NCBI GenBank assembly: GCA_014802105.1
Contig: JAAVCX010000031.1
Coordinates: 23,421-87,420, forward strand
Reading direction: 5' to 3'
DNA length: 64,000 bases
Source: Bacteroides sp.
GTDB lineage: Bacteria > Bacteroidota > Bacteroidia > Bacteroidales > Muribaculaceae
The notes beneath the pieces are model-generated. The model ran no database searches. It saw nothing but the letters and a program-made list of their open reading frames with translations, and was not told where the DNA came from. Within the stretch, counting starts at the first letter, position 1. Every line of letters starts with the position of its first letter. Below are positions 34,930 to 43,984 of this stretch, in pieces. The translations under genes and the position numbers were made by a program.

Positions 34930-37329
34930 TTAGATGATGGCGAAACGAGCGAATTTCAGCATGAGTACACGGGTCGGTACGCTGTCGTTGTCAAAGGAGA
35001 CGGTGATACGGTGGTCGGAAGCCTCGGTGTCGATACCTTCGATCAGTCCCGTGCCAAATTTGGAGTGATGTATACGCATCCCGACCTTCAGCTCTGAGGA
35101 ATGGTGGGTGGTGAGCTCGCCGGGAGCATCCTGAAGCGGGGACGCGGATGTCGGTGCAGGAGTTGAGGATAAGATGGCACGGGTGGTCTCGGCGGCCCGC
35201 GAGGACTGAGTGGCGTAGGGGGCGGGGCGAGAGGTCGCGGTGTCTCTCAGTTGAGAGAGTGGACGGCGTGACTCCTGCATGGGACGCGAAGTGTAGCGTG
35301 GTGATCGGGATGCCGGGGCTTTGTAGTTCCCGGAGGCAGGGACGGTCGAGGATGATGCTCCTGTCGAGAAATGTATATAAGCCGGATCGATATCGCCGAT
35401 GAAGCGCGAGGGGCGAGTGAAGAGAGTCTGTCCGTTGCGGAAGCGCTGTGAGGCGTAGCTGATCATGCAGTAGCGGCGCGCACGGGTGATGGCTACATAG
35501 AGCAGGCGTCGCTCCTCCTCGATCTCGGATGGGGAGTCGCTTGCACGTGCCGAGGGGAAGAGTTCCTCCTCGACACCAACGATGAAGACATTATCAAATT
35601 CCAGACCTTTGGCGGCGTGAACCGTCATCAGAGTGATGGCATCCTCTCCGTTGTCGGCCGAGCCGTCCTGATCGGTGGCCAGAGAGATCTCGGTCATAAA
35701 CTGGGAGAGGGAGAGGTCATCGCTTCCCTGCTCGACCATGGTGTCGACATACTCTCTGGCTCCCTTGAGGAGTTCCTCGAGATTTTCTTTACGGGAGATG
35801 CTCTCGGGAGTGGAGTCGTGGAGCAACATGGAGTAGAGGCCGGTGGCTTCAATTATAGAGCGGGCCATCGAGTAGGCATCGGCTCCCGAGGCGTTGAGGT
35901 CGTTGAATCCGGCTATCAGAGAGGCAAAGTCAAGAAGTTTACGACGGGTACCGGCGTTAATCTTGAGATCGGGATGGGAGTCGAGGTCGGTGATTACTGT
36001 CCAGATACTCACGCCCGAGTCGACAGCCTCTGAGGTGAGTTTGTTCATCGTGGTCTCGCCTATACCTCTGGCGGGGAAATTAATGACGCGCCTCAGAGCC
36101 TCGTCATCGTCGGGGTTGAGAGCGAGACGGAAATAGGCCACCGCGTCTTTGACCTCCTTGCGCTGATAGAAGGAGAGACCTCCATAGATGCGGTAAGGGA
36201 CATTGCGTTTGCGCAGTGACTCCTCGAGCACACGCGACTGCACGTTGGTGCGATACAGAATGGCGGTCTCGGCCCAGGGTGAAGAGGCGGAGTGTTTGAG
36301 CGCGGCCACTCTGGCGGCTACGAGGGCGGCTTCTTCGAAGTCGCTGTAACAGCGCACTATATCTATCAGTGTGCCGGTAGAGTTTTCAGAGTAGACGTTC
36401 TTGGGTATCTGATCGACATTTTTGGCTATCAGACTGCCGGCCGCGGCTATGATATTGCGTGTGGAACGATAGTTGCGCTCGAGCTTGAAAATCCTGAGCC
36501 CCGGGAACGCCTGTTCCATCTCAAGTATATTGCGTATATTGGCGCCACGGAATGAATAGATGCTCTGAGCGTCGTCGCCGACCACACACAGGGGGGCACC
36601 TCCGGCGGTGAGCTGTACGACTATGGCGTTCTGTACACGGTTGGTATCCTGATACTCGTCGACAAGGACGTAGCGGAAGAACTCGCGATAGTGGCGAAGC
36701 ACCTCGGGATGTTCATCAAATAGCCTATGGGTGAGAACGAGCAGATCGTCAAAGTCCATCGCTCCCGAGAGTCGGCATCGGTTGCAGTATTCGCGGTATA
36801 CCTCGACTATTCTCTCACGCCGTGACCGACGGTCGGCCTCCATGATGTCGCGCGAGAGTGCATACTCCTGAGGTGAAATGAGATTGTTCTTGGCCCAGGA
36901 AATGGCCGATTGGACTGCCGCCGGTGTATAGATTTTCTCATCGAGCCCCAGCAGTTTGCAGATGCTCTTGACGAGAGCCCGGGAGTCGGCGGCGTCATAG
37001 ATGGTGAAAGAACTTTTATAGCCCAGAAGTTCGGCATTGGAGCGGAGGATACGTGCGAAGATGGAGTGGAAGGTGCCCATCCACAGACGTGAGGCAACCT
37101 CCTGGCCGGTGAGACTCTCGATGCGCTCGCGCATCTCGCGGGCGGCCTTGTTGGTAAAGGTGAGGGCGAGTATGCGCCAGGGCTCGAAGCCGAGACCGAG
37201 AAGGTGGACTATCTTATAGGTGAGGACACGGGTCTTGCCTGAGCCGGCGCCTGCAATAACGAGCTGAGGGCCGTCGCAATACACGACGGCCTCACGCTGC
37301 TGGGGGTTAAGATGATCGAGATAATTCAT
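34930..37329 (-). CDS. UvrD/PcrA-type DNA helicase
   Basis: This 799-residue superfamily 1A 3'-5' helicase acts in DNA repair and replication-transcription conflicts. Motifs run in order: Q-motif LNPQQREAVVY, Walker A GAGSGKTRVLTYKI near residue 27, Walker B VDEYQDTN, GDDAQSIYSFRGA, LERNYRST, and LMTVHAAKGLEFDNVFIVGV, then VAITRARR. A disordered Ser/Thr/Pro-rich linker (about residues 650-735) leads to a C-terminal Tudor-like tail (HHSKFGTGLIEGIDTEA) known in PcrA to contact RNA polymerase. Only 3 nt separate it from the C69 dipeptidase gene. Confidence 0.94.
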   Translation of the reverse strand: MNYLDHLNPQQREAVVYCDGPQLVIAGAGSGKTRVLTYKIVHLLGLGFEPWRILALTFTNKAAREMRERIESLTGQEVASRLWMGTFHSIFARILRSNAELLGYKSSFTIYDAADSRALVKSICKLLGLDEKIYTPAAVQSAISWAKNNLISPQEYALSRDIMEADRRSRRERIVEVYREYCNRCRLSGAMDFDDLLVLTHRLFDEHPEVLRHYREFFRYVLVDEYQDTNRVQNAIVVQLTAGGAPLCVVGDDAQSIYSFRGANIRNILEMEQAFPGLRIFKLERNYRSTRNIIAAAGSLIAKNVDQIPKNVYSENSTGTLIDIVRCYSDFEEAALVAARVAALKHSASSPWAETAILYRTNVQSRVLEESLRKRNVPYRIYGGLSFYQRKEVKDAVAYFRLALNPDDDEALRRVINFPARGIGETTMNKLTSEAVDSGVSIWTVITDLDSHPDLKINAGTRRKLLDFASLIAGFNDLNASGADAYSMARSIIEATGLYSMLLHDSTPESISRKENLEELLKGAREYVDTMVEQGSDDLSLSQFMTEISLATDQDGSADNGEDAITLMTVHAAKGLEFDNVFIVGVEEELFPSARASDSPSEIEEERRLLYVAITRARRYCMISYASQRFRNGQTLFTRPSRFIGDIDPAYIHFSTGASSSTVPASGNYKAPASRSPRYTSRPMQESRRPLSQLRDTATSRPAPYATQSSRAAETTRAILSSTPAPTSASPLQDAPGELTTHHSSELKVGMRIHHSKFGTGLIEGIDTEASDHRITVSFDNDSVPTRVLMLKFARFAII

Positions 37330-37332
37330 GGA

Positions 37333-38967
37333 TTAATGCACATCGCGCACCTTGAGATGGTCGCCGGTCTCGTTGACGATAGAGCGATAGTAACGCTCGT
37401 CGTAGCCGGGGAAGTCGGGAGACGCACACATACCTTCGGGGGTGCGTACGAAACGGCCGTCTTTTTCTTTCTTGACATTGCCGTCGAGATATTTGACCAG
37501 AAGGTAATCGCCAAGCTGCTTGTAGGCATTCAGGTAGCGCTGTGACGCGGTGGCCGAGTGGGTGCGGGCCATCTCGGCTGCCTCATCGGAGGGGAGGGTG
37601 GGGAGTACCTTGAGCAACATGTCCACTTCGCGGTCAAGGATCTTCTCCTGTTCGCCCTGCACACGGCGTATGTCGGGTATCATCAGAGAGTAGCGCGAGT
37701 AGGCCTGATTGGCTACATAATTGTTGACCCAGAAAGCGGCGTCCCAGGAGAGATTGAGCATATCACCGTTGCCGGGCGCAAATTCATAGGGCACTTCCTC
37801 GAGACAAGCATACATCGGGATATAGACGCAGGTGTTGGCATCGTCGACACCAAACCACAGGATGCCCTTCATGGCTTCGGGATGGGAGTCGTTCATCTGG
37901 GAGACAAAGGAGAAGCCGGTCTGCTGGGTGGCGATGGCGCGTTCGTTGAGATATTCCTGACCATCGACCTTAAAGGTGAGGGGACGGTAACGGTAGGGGA
38001 CTTTCCAGGGGCCGGCACCTATATCGGTGGTCATGTCCATTGGGGTGCCTTCGAAGTGGTCGCGCATCATCTGACGCATGTCGTCGACACTGACGAGACT
38101 GTCGGGCTTGACCCAGAGAGGCATCACGTCGCCTTTGCTCTCCATGATCCAGGGCAGGTAGCGGTCCATGCCTTCAGAGAAACGGTTGAAGTAGCTCCAC
38201 ACTCGTCCGTCGCAACCTCTTGTAGCAGTGCCGTCGAGTTCGCCGTAGGCTGAGGAGAAGCTGAAGTCTTTGTCGGAGCCTTTGTAATATCCGTGTTTAC
38301 GGGCAAAGCTTATCACATCGGGCGAGTAGAGGGTGTTCTCCTTATCGTCGAGAGGAAACTGATGGATGCGGGGGAAGTTGGCGTGGCCCGAAATGCAGTC
38401 GTCTGGAATACGGCGCGCTACCCACACGGCGCCTTTTTCACCTTTGGCACCTTTGCCGATAAGCTCCATGATCCAGGCCTCCTCGGGGTCGGCGATCGAG
38501 AAGGATTCGCCACTTGAGTGGTAGCCATATTTGTCGACAAGATCGGTCATCACCTTGATAGCCTCTCGGGCAGTGCGCGCACGCTCGAGGGTGACATATA
38601 TGAGAGAGCCGTAGTCCATGATGCCTGTGGTGTCTTCCAGTTCGGGACGTCCGCCCCAGGTACTTTCGGCTATGGTGAGACCATGCTCGTTCATATTTCC
38701 GACAGTGGAGTAGGTGTGGGCCGGCTGAGGAATTTCGCCCAGGATGCGTCCGGTGTCCCATTCCTTGATCTGACGCATTGCTCCCGGAGCGTGGTCGGCG
38801 GCGGGGGTGTGATAGAGTTCTCCATAGAGGGTATGAGAGTCGGCCGCATACGTTACGAGTACCGAGCCGTCGGTCGAGGCTTTCTTACCGACTATGAGGC
38901 TTGTGCATGGAAGCGCGACAGCCGGTATGAGCAGGGCTGCGGCCAGTGAGAGGAAACGGGTAGACAT
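37333..38967 (-). CDS. C69-family secreted dipeptidase
   Basis: This 544-residue N-terminal-nucleophile hydrolase of peptidase family C69 (dipeptidase A type) has a signal peptide (RFLSLAAALLIPAVALP), and the presumed nucleophile Cys21 is exposed directly after it (CTSLIVGKKASTDGSVLV). Other conserved parts are NEHGLTIAESTWGG and FSIADPEEAWIMELIGKGAK. Secreted C69 enzymes of gut Bacteroidota cleave dipeptides in the periplasm. It is the first gene of the run C69-uvrD-nspC-GT2-radC. Confidence 0.92.
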   Translation of the reverse strand: MSTRFLSLAAALLIPAVALPCTSLIVGKKASTDGSVLVTYAADSHTLYGELYHTPAADHAPGAMRQIKEWDTGRILGEIPQPAHTYSTVGNMNEHGLTIAESTWGGRPELEDTTGIMDYGSLIYVTLERARTAREAIKVMTDLVDKYGYHSSGESFSIADPEEAWIMELIGKGAKGEKGAVWVARRIPDDCISGHANFPRIHQFPLDDKENTLYSPDVISFARKHGYYKGSDKDFSFSSAYGELDGTATRGCDGRVWSYFNRFSEGMDRYLPWIMESKGDVMPLWVKPDSLVSVDDMRQMMRDHFEGTPMDMTTDIGAGPWKVPYRYRPLTFKVDGQEYLNERAIATQQTGFSFVSQMNDSHPEAMKGILWFGVDDANTCVYIPMYACLEEVPYEFAPGNGDMLNLSWDAAFWVNNYVANQAYSRYSLMIPDIRRVQGEQEKILDREVDMLLKVLPTLPSDEAAEMARTHSATASQRYLNAYKQLGDYLLVKYLDGNVKKEKDGRFVRTPEGMCASPDFPGYDERYYRSIVNETGDHLKVRDVH

Positions 38968-39089
38968 GGTTTGGTATAGGGAGTTATGGTGTATGGTATA
39001 GAGAATTTTAGTGTAGTTATGTATAGACTGTGGAGAGTTTTAGTAATATTTTTTAGGATCAGGGGGATAGGATTGGTTGATTTGTTATG

Positions 39090-39121
39090 CAAAAATAGTG
39101 AATTTTTTCATGAGTATCAAT
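39090..39121 (-). promoter_or_regulatory. Promoter of the C69-uvrD-nspC-GT2-radC run
   Basis: On the minus strand ATTG (39118-39121) is followed after 20 nt by TATTTTTG (39090-39097). The leader of about 115 nt is AT-rich with GTATGGTATAGAG-like near-repeats and no strong structure. It overlaps the upstream part of the divergent aquaporin promoter. Confidence 0.4.
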
Positions 39122-39129
39122 TTTTTGTC

Positions 39130-39137
39130 TATCTTTG
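39130..39137 (+). promoter_or_regulatory. -7 box of the aquaporin gene
   Basis: TATCTTTG, 83 nt before the start codon, with T-runs instead of a strict TTTG upstream. Confidence 0.5.
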
Positions 39138-39220
39138 CCGATATTAGTGTTTATAGCCTCAGGCGTTTCAACTTTTATATTTAATCATTTTTTTATTATC
39201 ACTATTACAATTTTAATTTT

Positions 39221-39931
39221 ATGAAGAAGTATTTAGCAGAGATGATAGGTACATTTGTACTTGTCCTCATGGGCTGCGGCAGTGCGATTTTTGCAGGAAT
39301 CGGTCTTGGTACCACCGGATATGGTGTTTCGACTCTCGGCGTGGCTATGGCTTTCGGTCTGGCGGTAGTCGCTATGGCTTACACGATCGGTGGTGTGTCG
39401 GGATGTCATATCAATCCGGCTATCACACTGGGAGTCTGGGCCAATGGCCGCATGAGCGGTAAGGAGGCTCTGAATTATATGGTGTTTCAGGTGATAGGCG
39501 GCCTTATAGCTTCGGCTGTTCTCTATGTCCTCGTCCATACCGGAAATGAGGCCGGGGTCGAGGCTGTGTTCAACAGCACTACCACCACCGGAGCCAACTC
39601 GTTCATGGAGGGTAATCTGGTGCCTGCGTTTATCGCTGAGGCTGTGTTTACTTTCATTTTTGTGCTCGTAGTGCTCGGTGCTACCGACGAGAAGCAGGGT
39701 GCAGGTGCGTTTGCCGGTCTCGCTATCGGTCTTTGTCTGGTGCTCGTTCACATTGCCTGTATTCCTATCACCGGCACCTCGGTCAATCCCGCACGCTCTA
39801 TCGCTCCCGCAATCTTCTCTTGTATCGAGGGCAACTGTGTGCCCATGCAGCAGCTGTGGCTCTTTATCGTAGCTCCCTGCCTTGGTGCTCTCTGCAGCTC
39901 AGGTGTGTGGAACGCTATCAAGGGTAAGTGA
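39221..39931 (+). CDS. aqpZ: Aquaporin (AqpZ-like MIP channel)
   Basis: This 236-residue inner-membrane protein forms six helices and two half-helices ending in the pore motifs: HINPAITLG near residue 65 and TSVNPARSIAPA near residue 185. The Arg after the second NPA belongs to the selectivity filter. The spacing and length fit a water-selective AqpZ rather than the longer glycerol facilitators. It is monocistronic, with its own promoter and a terminator 38 nt after the stop. Confidence 0.93.
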   Translation: MKKYLAEMIGTFVLVLMGCGSAIFAGIGLGTTGYGVSTLGVAMAFGLAVVAMAYTIGGVSGCHINPAITLGVWANGRMSGKEALNYMVFQVIGGLIASAVLYVLVHTGNEAGVEAVFNSTTTTGANSFMEGNLVPAFIAEAVFTFIFVLVVLGATDEKQGAGAFAGLAIGLCLVLVHIACIPITGTSVNPARSIAPAIFSCIEGNCVPMQQLWLFIVAPCLGALCSSGVWNAIKGK

Positions 39932-39968
39932 CTGTCAGGAGTATTCTGAAACTCTATCAAAGATATTT

Positions 39969-40020
39969 CAGGAGCAGATCAGGGGTCTTCAGACGCACTG
40001 AATCTGCTCCTGTCGTTTTA
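39969..40020 (+). terminator. Terminator of the aquaporin gene
   Basis: CAGGAGCAGAT (39969-39979) pairs with ATCTGCTCCTG (40002-40012), followed by TCGTTTTA. Confidence 0.7.
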
Positions 40021-40138
40021 GTGGCAAAGATGTCGGTGAAGCCTAAAGGTGAGACTGCAATAAAACAAGGTGGAACCGCGTTATTTCTGATAAGCCCTGA
40101 GTGTCGCTGACGCCGGGCTGTCTTTACGTGGTCAATCT

Positions 40139-40191
40139 AAGTAACTATCTCAAGATAAACCTCACCTATTGTTAATTTTCAAGGGTTACTT
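40139..40191 (+). repeat. Short derivative of the 198-bp element at a start codon
   Basis: The 53 nt begin AAGTAACT and end TTAATTTTCAAGGGTTACTT. The 3' 45 nt match the 3' part of element copy 1 (ATCTCAA-ATAAA-CTCAC pattern, then the same outer arm), so this looks like an internally deleted copy. Its last base directly precedes the ATG of UDP-glucose dehydrogenase, and the terminal 7 nt on each side can still pair (AAGTAAC with GTTACTT). Confidence 0.55.
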
Positions 40192-41511
40192 ATGAAAAAA
40201 TATAATATAGCGGTAGCCGGTACAGGTTATGTCGGTTTGAGTATAGCCACTCTATTGGCTCAGCACAATAGAGTGACGGCGGTAGATGTCGTGGCTGATA
40301 AGGTCGATAAGATCAATGCCAGAATTTCTCCGATCCAGGACGACTATATAGAGAAATATCTGGCCGAGAAGGAGCTCGATCTCAGTGCTACGCTCGACGG
40401 CGCGGAGGCTTATCGCGATGCTGACTTTGTGGTCATAGCCGCTCCTACCAACTATGATCCGTCGACCAACCGTTTTGACACCCATCATATTGAGGATGTG
40501 ATCGACCTGGTGATCAGCGTCAATCCGCGAGCCGTGATGATAATCAAGTCGACTATCCCTGTCGGATATTGCCGGTCGCTATATGCGCGCTATGCTGCGA
40601 GAGGGGTCGGGAGGTTTAATCTGCTCTTTTTCCCTGAATTTCTGAGAGAGTCCAAGGCTCTCTATGATAATCTCTATCCAAGCCGTATAGTGGCCGGAGT
40701 GCCACGTCAGGGCGACGGCCGTAAGCGTCAGTTCATCGAGGATGAGGCTATCTCACGTCTCACCGATCCTGACGAGATGCTCTCGGCAGCCCGCACCTTT
40801 GCCTCGCTATTGCAACAGGGAGCCGTCAAGCCCGATATACCCACTCTGTATATGGGGCTGACCGAGGCCGAGGCTGTCAAACTCTTTGCCAATACTTATC
40901 TTGCCCTGCGTGTCAGCTATTTCAATGAGCTTGATACTTATTCAGAAGTCAAGGGCCTCAACTCGCGCGAAATCATCGAGGGGGTGGGGCTTGATCCGCG
41001 CATAGGCGATCACTACAATAATCCGTCGTTCGGATATGGCGGCTATTGTCTGCCCAAGGATACCAAACAGTTGCTTGCCAACTATGCCGATGTGCCTCAG
41101 AACATGATGAGTGCAATCGTGGAGAGTAACCGCACCCGCAAGGATTTCATAGCCGACCAGGTGTTGCGTATGGCCGGATATTACGATTACAGCGAGTCCA
41201 GCACCTATGGATCGGCTCCCGAGAAGGAGGTGATCATAGGGGTATATCGCCTGACGATGAAGTCCAACTCCGACAATTTCCGCCAGTCGTCTATCCAGGG
41301 TGTCATGAAGCGTATCAAGGCCAAGGGAGCGACCGTGATCATCTATGAGCCTACACTCGAAGATGGATCTACATTCTTTGGGTCGCGGGTAGTCAATGAT
41401 CTGTCGCGCTTTAAGGAACTTTCTCAGTCTATTCTGGCCAACCGCTATGACGATTGTCTTGACGATGTGGCCCAGAAGGTCTATACACGCGATATATTCC
41501 GCTGTGACTGA
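40192..41511 (+). CDS. ugd: UDP-glucose 6-dehydrogenase
   Basis: The 439-residue enzyme oxidises UDP-glucose (or a related nucleotide sugar) twice with NAD to the uronic acid. It has an N-terminal Rossmann motif ([17 protein letters not shown]), the block [20 protein letters not shown] and the catalytic Cys286 in [16 protein letters not shown] third, NAD/UDP-sugar domain follows from about residue 335. It is slightly longer than E. coli Ugd. UDP-glucuronate is the most likely product but UDP-ManNAc-type substrates cannot be excluded. It is followed after 26 nt by a nucleotidyltransferase/GHMP-like fusion, suggesting a shared surface-sugar pathway. Confidence 0.9.
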   Translation: MKKYNIAVAGTGYVGLSIATLLAQHNRVTAVDVVADKVDKINARISPIQDDYIEKYLAEKELDLSATLDGAEAYRDADFVVIAAPTNYDPSTNRFDTHHIEDVIDLVISVNPRAVMIIKSTIPVGYCRSLYARYAARGVGRFNLLFFPEFLRESKALYDNLYPSRIVAGVPRQGDGRKRQFIEDEAISRLTDPDEMLSAARTFASLLQQGAVKPDIPTLYMGLTEAEAVKLFANTYLALRVSYFNELDTYSEVKGLNSREIIEGVGLDPRIGDHYNNPSFGYGGYCLPKDTKQLLANYADVPQNMMSAIVESNRTRKDFIADQVLRMAGYYDYSESSTYGSAPEKEVIIGVYRLTMKSNSDNFRQSSIQGVMKRIKAKGATVIIYEPTLEDGSTFFGSRVVNDLSRFKELSQSILANRYDDCLDDVAQKVYTRDIFRCD

Positions 41512-41537
41512 TCTGTTTATATTCAGCTATCTGACTT

Positions 41538-42701
41538 ATGGAAGAAAAACGTAAAAAAGTTTTTGTCTCGGGATGTTACGACATGCTCCATTCGGGACAT
41601 GTGGCATTTTTCAAGGAAGCATCCACCTATGGCGATCTTTATGTCGGCATAGGGTCTGACGATACGATTCTTGAGCTCAAAAACCGTCACACGGTCTACT
41701 CTGAGCGCGAGCGTCTCTATATGGTAAAGGCTATCCGTTATGTCACTGACGCGTGTATCAACCGGGGCTCTGGCATGATGGATTTCATAGAGAGTGTCGA
41801 GCGGTTCAAACCCGATATATTTGTGGTCAATTCTGACGGCAGTTCTGAGGAGAAACGGCGGTTCTGTCGGGAGAGAGGCATAGAGTATATAGTGCTCGAG
41901 CGTGTACCCGACGAGGGTCTCGAGGCGCGTTCGACAACCTCGCTGCGTTCGGGGGTGAGATGTCATCTGCCCTATCGCATAGATCTTGCGGGCACGTGGA
42001 TCGATCAACCATACGTTTCTGAACATGGTGCCGGCTGGGCGCTGACGGTCTCGGTAGAACCAACGATGGAATTTATGGAGCGTGCCGGCATGGCTACCTC
42101 CACGCGTAACACTGCCCGCAGCATCTGGCCTTACGAACTACCTTATTATAATGAGGAGATGATGGCCCGCTTGCTTTTCTGTTTTGAAAATTCTCCCGAG
42201 AAGCAGGGACATATAGCCGGAGCTCAGGATGCGATCGGTATCTGTATGAGCGGCCTCAACCGCCACTACTACGACAATCACTACTGGCCGGCCAAGATAG
42301 AGTCGTGTCACGATGAGGAGACCCTCTCCTGGCTCGAGTCTCATCTGTGTCTCGTGCCGATGTTTCCACGGCCTGAGGGGTGCTCGGTGGTAGAGGGCAA
42401 GGATATAACACCTGAGAAGGTGGGCAGACTCGCCGACGCTGCCTCCCGTTGCTGGGACGCGATAATGGATCGAGACCTCGAGGCTTTTGCCAAGGCGTTT
42501 TCCGACTCGTTTGAAGCTCAGATCTCCATGTTCCCTGCCATGATGGCTCCGGGCGTACAGGAATATATAGATCGGTGGTCACCCAAAGCAAAGGCCTGGA
42601 AGATGACCGGCGCCGGCGGCGGCGGATACCTGTGTCTTGTGGTCGACGAGATTCCTGAAGGGGCCATACCGATCAAGATACGTCGCAGAAATTCGTTCTG
42701 A
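41538..42701 (+). CDS. Nucleotidyltransferase fused to a GHMP-kinase-like domain
   Basis: This 387-residue protein joins two parts. Residues 1-138 form a cytidylyltransferase-like Rossmann domain with the signature GCYDMLHSGH (12-21) and a closing RSTTSLR motif (131-137). Residues about 140-385 resemble GHMP sugar kinases of the heptose kinase (HddA) type: motif 1 PYRIDLAG (145-152), a mid-domain GAQDAIGICMSGLN (228-241) and motif 3 TGAGGGGYL (357-365). The ATP phosphate-loop motif PxxxGLGSS, expected between about 180 and 225, is missing and the domain is short there. It may activate a sugar 1-phosphate, with the second domain acting as a sugar-phosphate binding or altered kinase unit. The exact substrate is unknown. 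Confidence 0.75.
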   Translation: MEEKRKKVFVSGCYDMLHSGHVAFFKEASTYGDLYVGIGSDDTILELKNRHTVYSERERLYMVKAIRYVTDACINRGSGMMDFIESVERFKPDIFVVNSDGSSEEKRRFCRERGIEYIVLERVPDEGLEARSTTSLRSGVRCHLPYRIDLAGTWIDQPYVSEHGAGWALTVSVEPTMEFMERAGMATSTRNTARSIWPYELPYYNEEMMARLLFCFENSPEKQGHIAGAQDAIGICMSGLNRHYYDNHYWPAKIESCHDEETLSWLESHLCLVPMFPRPEGCSVVEGKDITPEKVGRLADAASRCWDAIMDRDLEAFAKAFSDSFEAQISMFPAMMAPGVQEYIDRWSPKAKAWKMTGAGGGGYLCLVVDEIPEGAIPIKIRRRNSF

Positions 42702-42743
42702 TAAGAGAAACTTTCAGTGTCGGATTTGTTATAATCTATATAA

Positions 42744-42939
42744 TGAACTGATCTTAACTTATTACAGAAAGTTAAAAGTCAGAACTGAAATAATCTTAGA
42801 ATTAACCCTTCGGCTTGTTTTGGGCTAATTTCTTCGGTTTTATCAGTCACGATGGAGCCCCATCGCTCCTTCAAAAACCTCAAAATTAGCTCCAAAACAA
42901 TCTCGAATTGTTAATTTGTAATAAGTTTAGATCAGTTCA
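42744..42939. repeat. 196-bp palindromic element, copy 2
   Basis: Outer arms are at 42744-42774 (starting TGAACTGATCTTAACTTATT) and 42910-42939 (ending AGTTTAGATCAGTTCA). Inner arms are TTGTTTTGGGCTAATTT (42815-42831) and AAAATTAGCTCCAAAACAA (42882-42900). The apical hairpin CGATGG-AGCC-CCATCG at 42850-42865 is flanked by GTCA and CTCC, as in copy 1. It fills most of the 300-nt gap before the DUF4923 gene and holds no reading frame of note. Confidence 0.7.
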
Positions 42940-43001
42940 ATATGTTTAAACCAGCCCGTTAGCAGAAAGTTTCCCCAATATACCTCACCGTTTTAACATT
43001 T

Positions 43002-43649
43002 ATGAAAATGAAAAGATTTTTTAGCTCTCTCATGATTATGCTTGTGGCTGTCACTTCTATGAGTGCCCAGTCAAGCTCTACATCCTCAATGCTTGATAAA
43101 CTTCTCGGCAAGGGTTCGTCGATCGGGTCGGCGGTCAGCAATTTGCTCGGTAACAGCAAACTAACTCCTGCTGATCTTGTCGGTACATGGGAGTATTCCT
43201 CGCCGGCAGTGTCGTTCAAGAGCGAAAATCTGCTGAAAAAAGCAGGTGGAGCCGCCGCAAGCGTCGCTGTAGAGGATAAGCTGAAACCCTATTACTCCAA
43301 GGCCGGAATCGACAAGATGGTTCTGACGGTCAATGCCGACAGCACCTTCACCATGAAGCTCGCCCGCGGATCGCTCAGCGGCTCTTTGACCACGTCGACC
43401 CAGGAGGGCATGATGACCTTTAAGTTCAAGGCTCTCAAGATCAATATCGGGTCGATGGATGCAGCCGTCACCAAAGCCGGCAACAATCTTACAGTGACGT
43501 TTGACGTCAGCAAGCTCATGTCGCTGGTCAATGCTGCGGCTAAGATTTCGGGTAGCAATGCCGTGAAGGGTCTCAATACGATGCTTCAGAGCTATGATGG
43601 CGTTATGGCCGGTTTCCGTATGGTCAAGACGGCCGAAGCTAAAAAATAG
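43002..43649 (+). CDS. DUF4923 family secreted protein
   Basis: This 215-residue protein has a signal peptide (SLMIMLVAVTSMSAQ) and belongs to a Bacteroidales family of unknown function, DUF4923. After a Ser-rich start and the segment LLGKGSSIGSAVSNLLG, a lipocalin-like beta domain opens with LTPADLVGTWEYSSPAVSF and continues with KMVLTVNADSTFTMKLARGS. It probably resides in the periplasm or outer membrane. ORFs opposite are shadows. The gene is convergent with ygbA, with an 11-nt gap and no visible terminator. Confidence 0.82.
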   Translation: MKMKRFFSSLMIMLVAVTSMSAQSSSTSSMLDKLLGKGSSIGSAVSNLLGNSKLTPADLVGTWEYSSPAVSFKSENLLKKAGGAAASVAVEDKLKPYYSKAGIDKMVLTVNADSTFTMKLARGSLSGSLTTSTQEGMMTFKFKALKINIGSMDAAVTKAGNNLTVTFDVSKLMSLVNAAAKISGSNAVKGLNTMLQSYDGVMAGFRMVKTAEAKK

Positions 43650-43660
43650 CGGTCGGCCGG

Positions 43661-43984
43661 TCAGTGAGTCCACTCAGCCCAGAGATGACGCATGGCGGTC
43701 AGTGGATGGCAGAGTATCATACGAGGCCCTGCATATCGCATCACACGACGGATGGTTTCGCGTCTGGCCGGAGAGTAGCAATGGATTTCACACATCCGGC
43801 AGCTACCTTTGTCATTCCCCTTGGGACAATGGGTAAGCCGCTGACAGGCATATTGTAAAAGTTCACGACAGTCGTCACATAAACCGTCACTGCCCGAGGG
43901 GTGGTGACGGTTAATACAGAAAAGGGTCACCATGCGTCGCACGGTGACCTTTTCCTGTGAGATACGTTTGGAGTGACGGCTCAT
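43661..43984 (-). CDS. YgbA-like cysteine-rich protein
   Basis: This 107-residue protein resembles E. coli YgbA, annotated as the nitrous-oxide-stimulated promoter family (PF11756). The family core is visible: SDGLCDDCRELLQYACQRLTHCP, split by a short turn from CRMCEIHCYSP, then RRVMRYAGPRMILCHP. The nine or so cysteines are arranged like a metal or iron-sulfur site. In E. coli the gene is under the nitric-oxide repressor NsrR. Here the ATG overlaps the rho stop codon by one base, so it is translated as the second gene of a rho operon. Confidence 0.85.
   Translation of the reverse strand: MSRHSKRISQEKVTVRRMVTLFCINRHHPSGSDGLCDDCRELLQYACQRLTHCPKGNDKGSCRMCEIHCYSPARRETIRRVMRYAGPRMILCHPLTAMRHLWAEWTH

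Noticed and set aside
40069..40080. GGTGGAACCGCG, identical to the core of T-box leader RNAs, followed by a hairpin at 40092-40118
   Set aside because: No tRNA synthetase or amino-acid gene follows (the next gene is UDP-glucose dehydrogenase), no Stem I is visible, and T-boxes are not established in Bacteroidota. A 12-nt match by chance is plausible.
39928..40110. 60-codon frame between aquaporin and ugd
   Set aside because: It runs through the aquaporin terminator hairpin and resembles no protein family.
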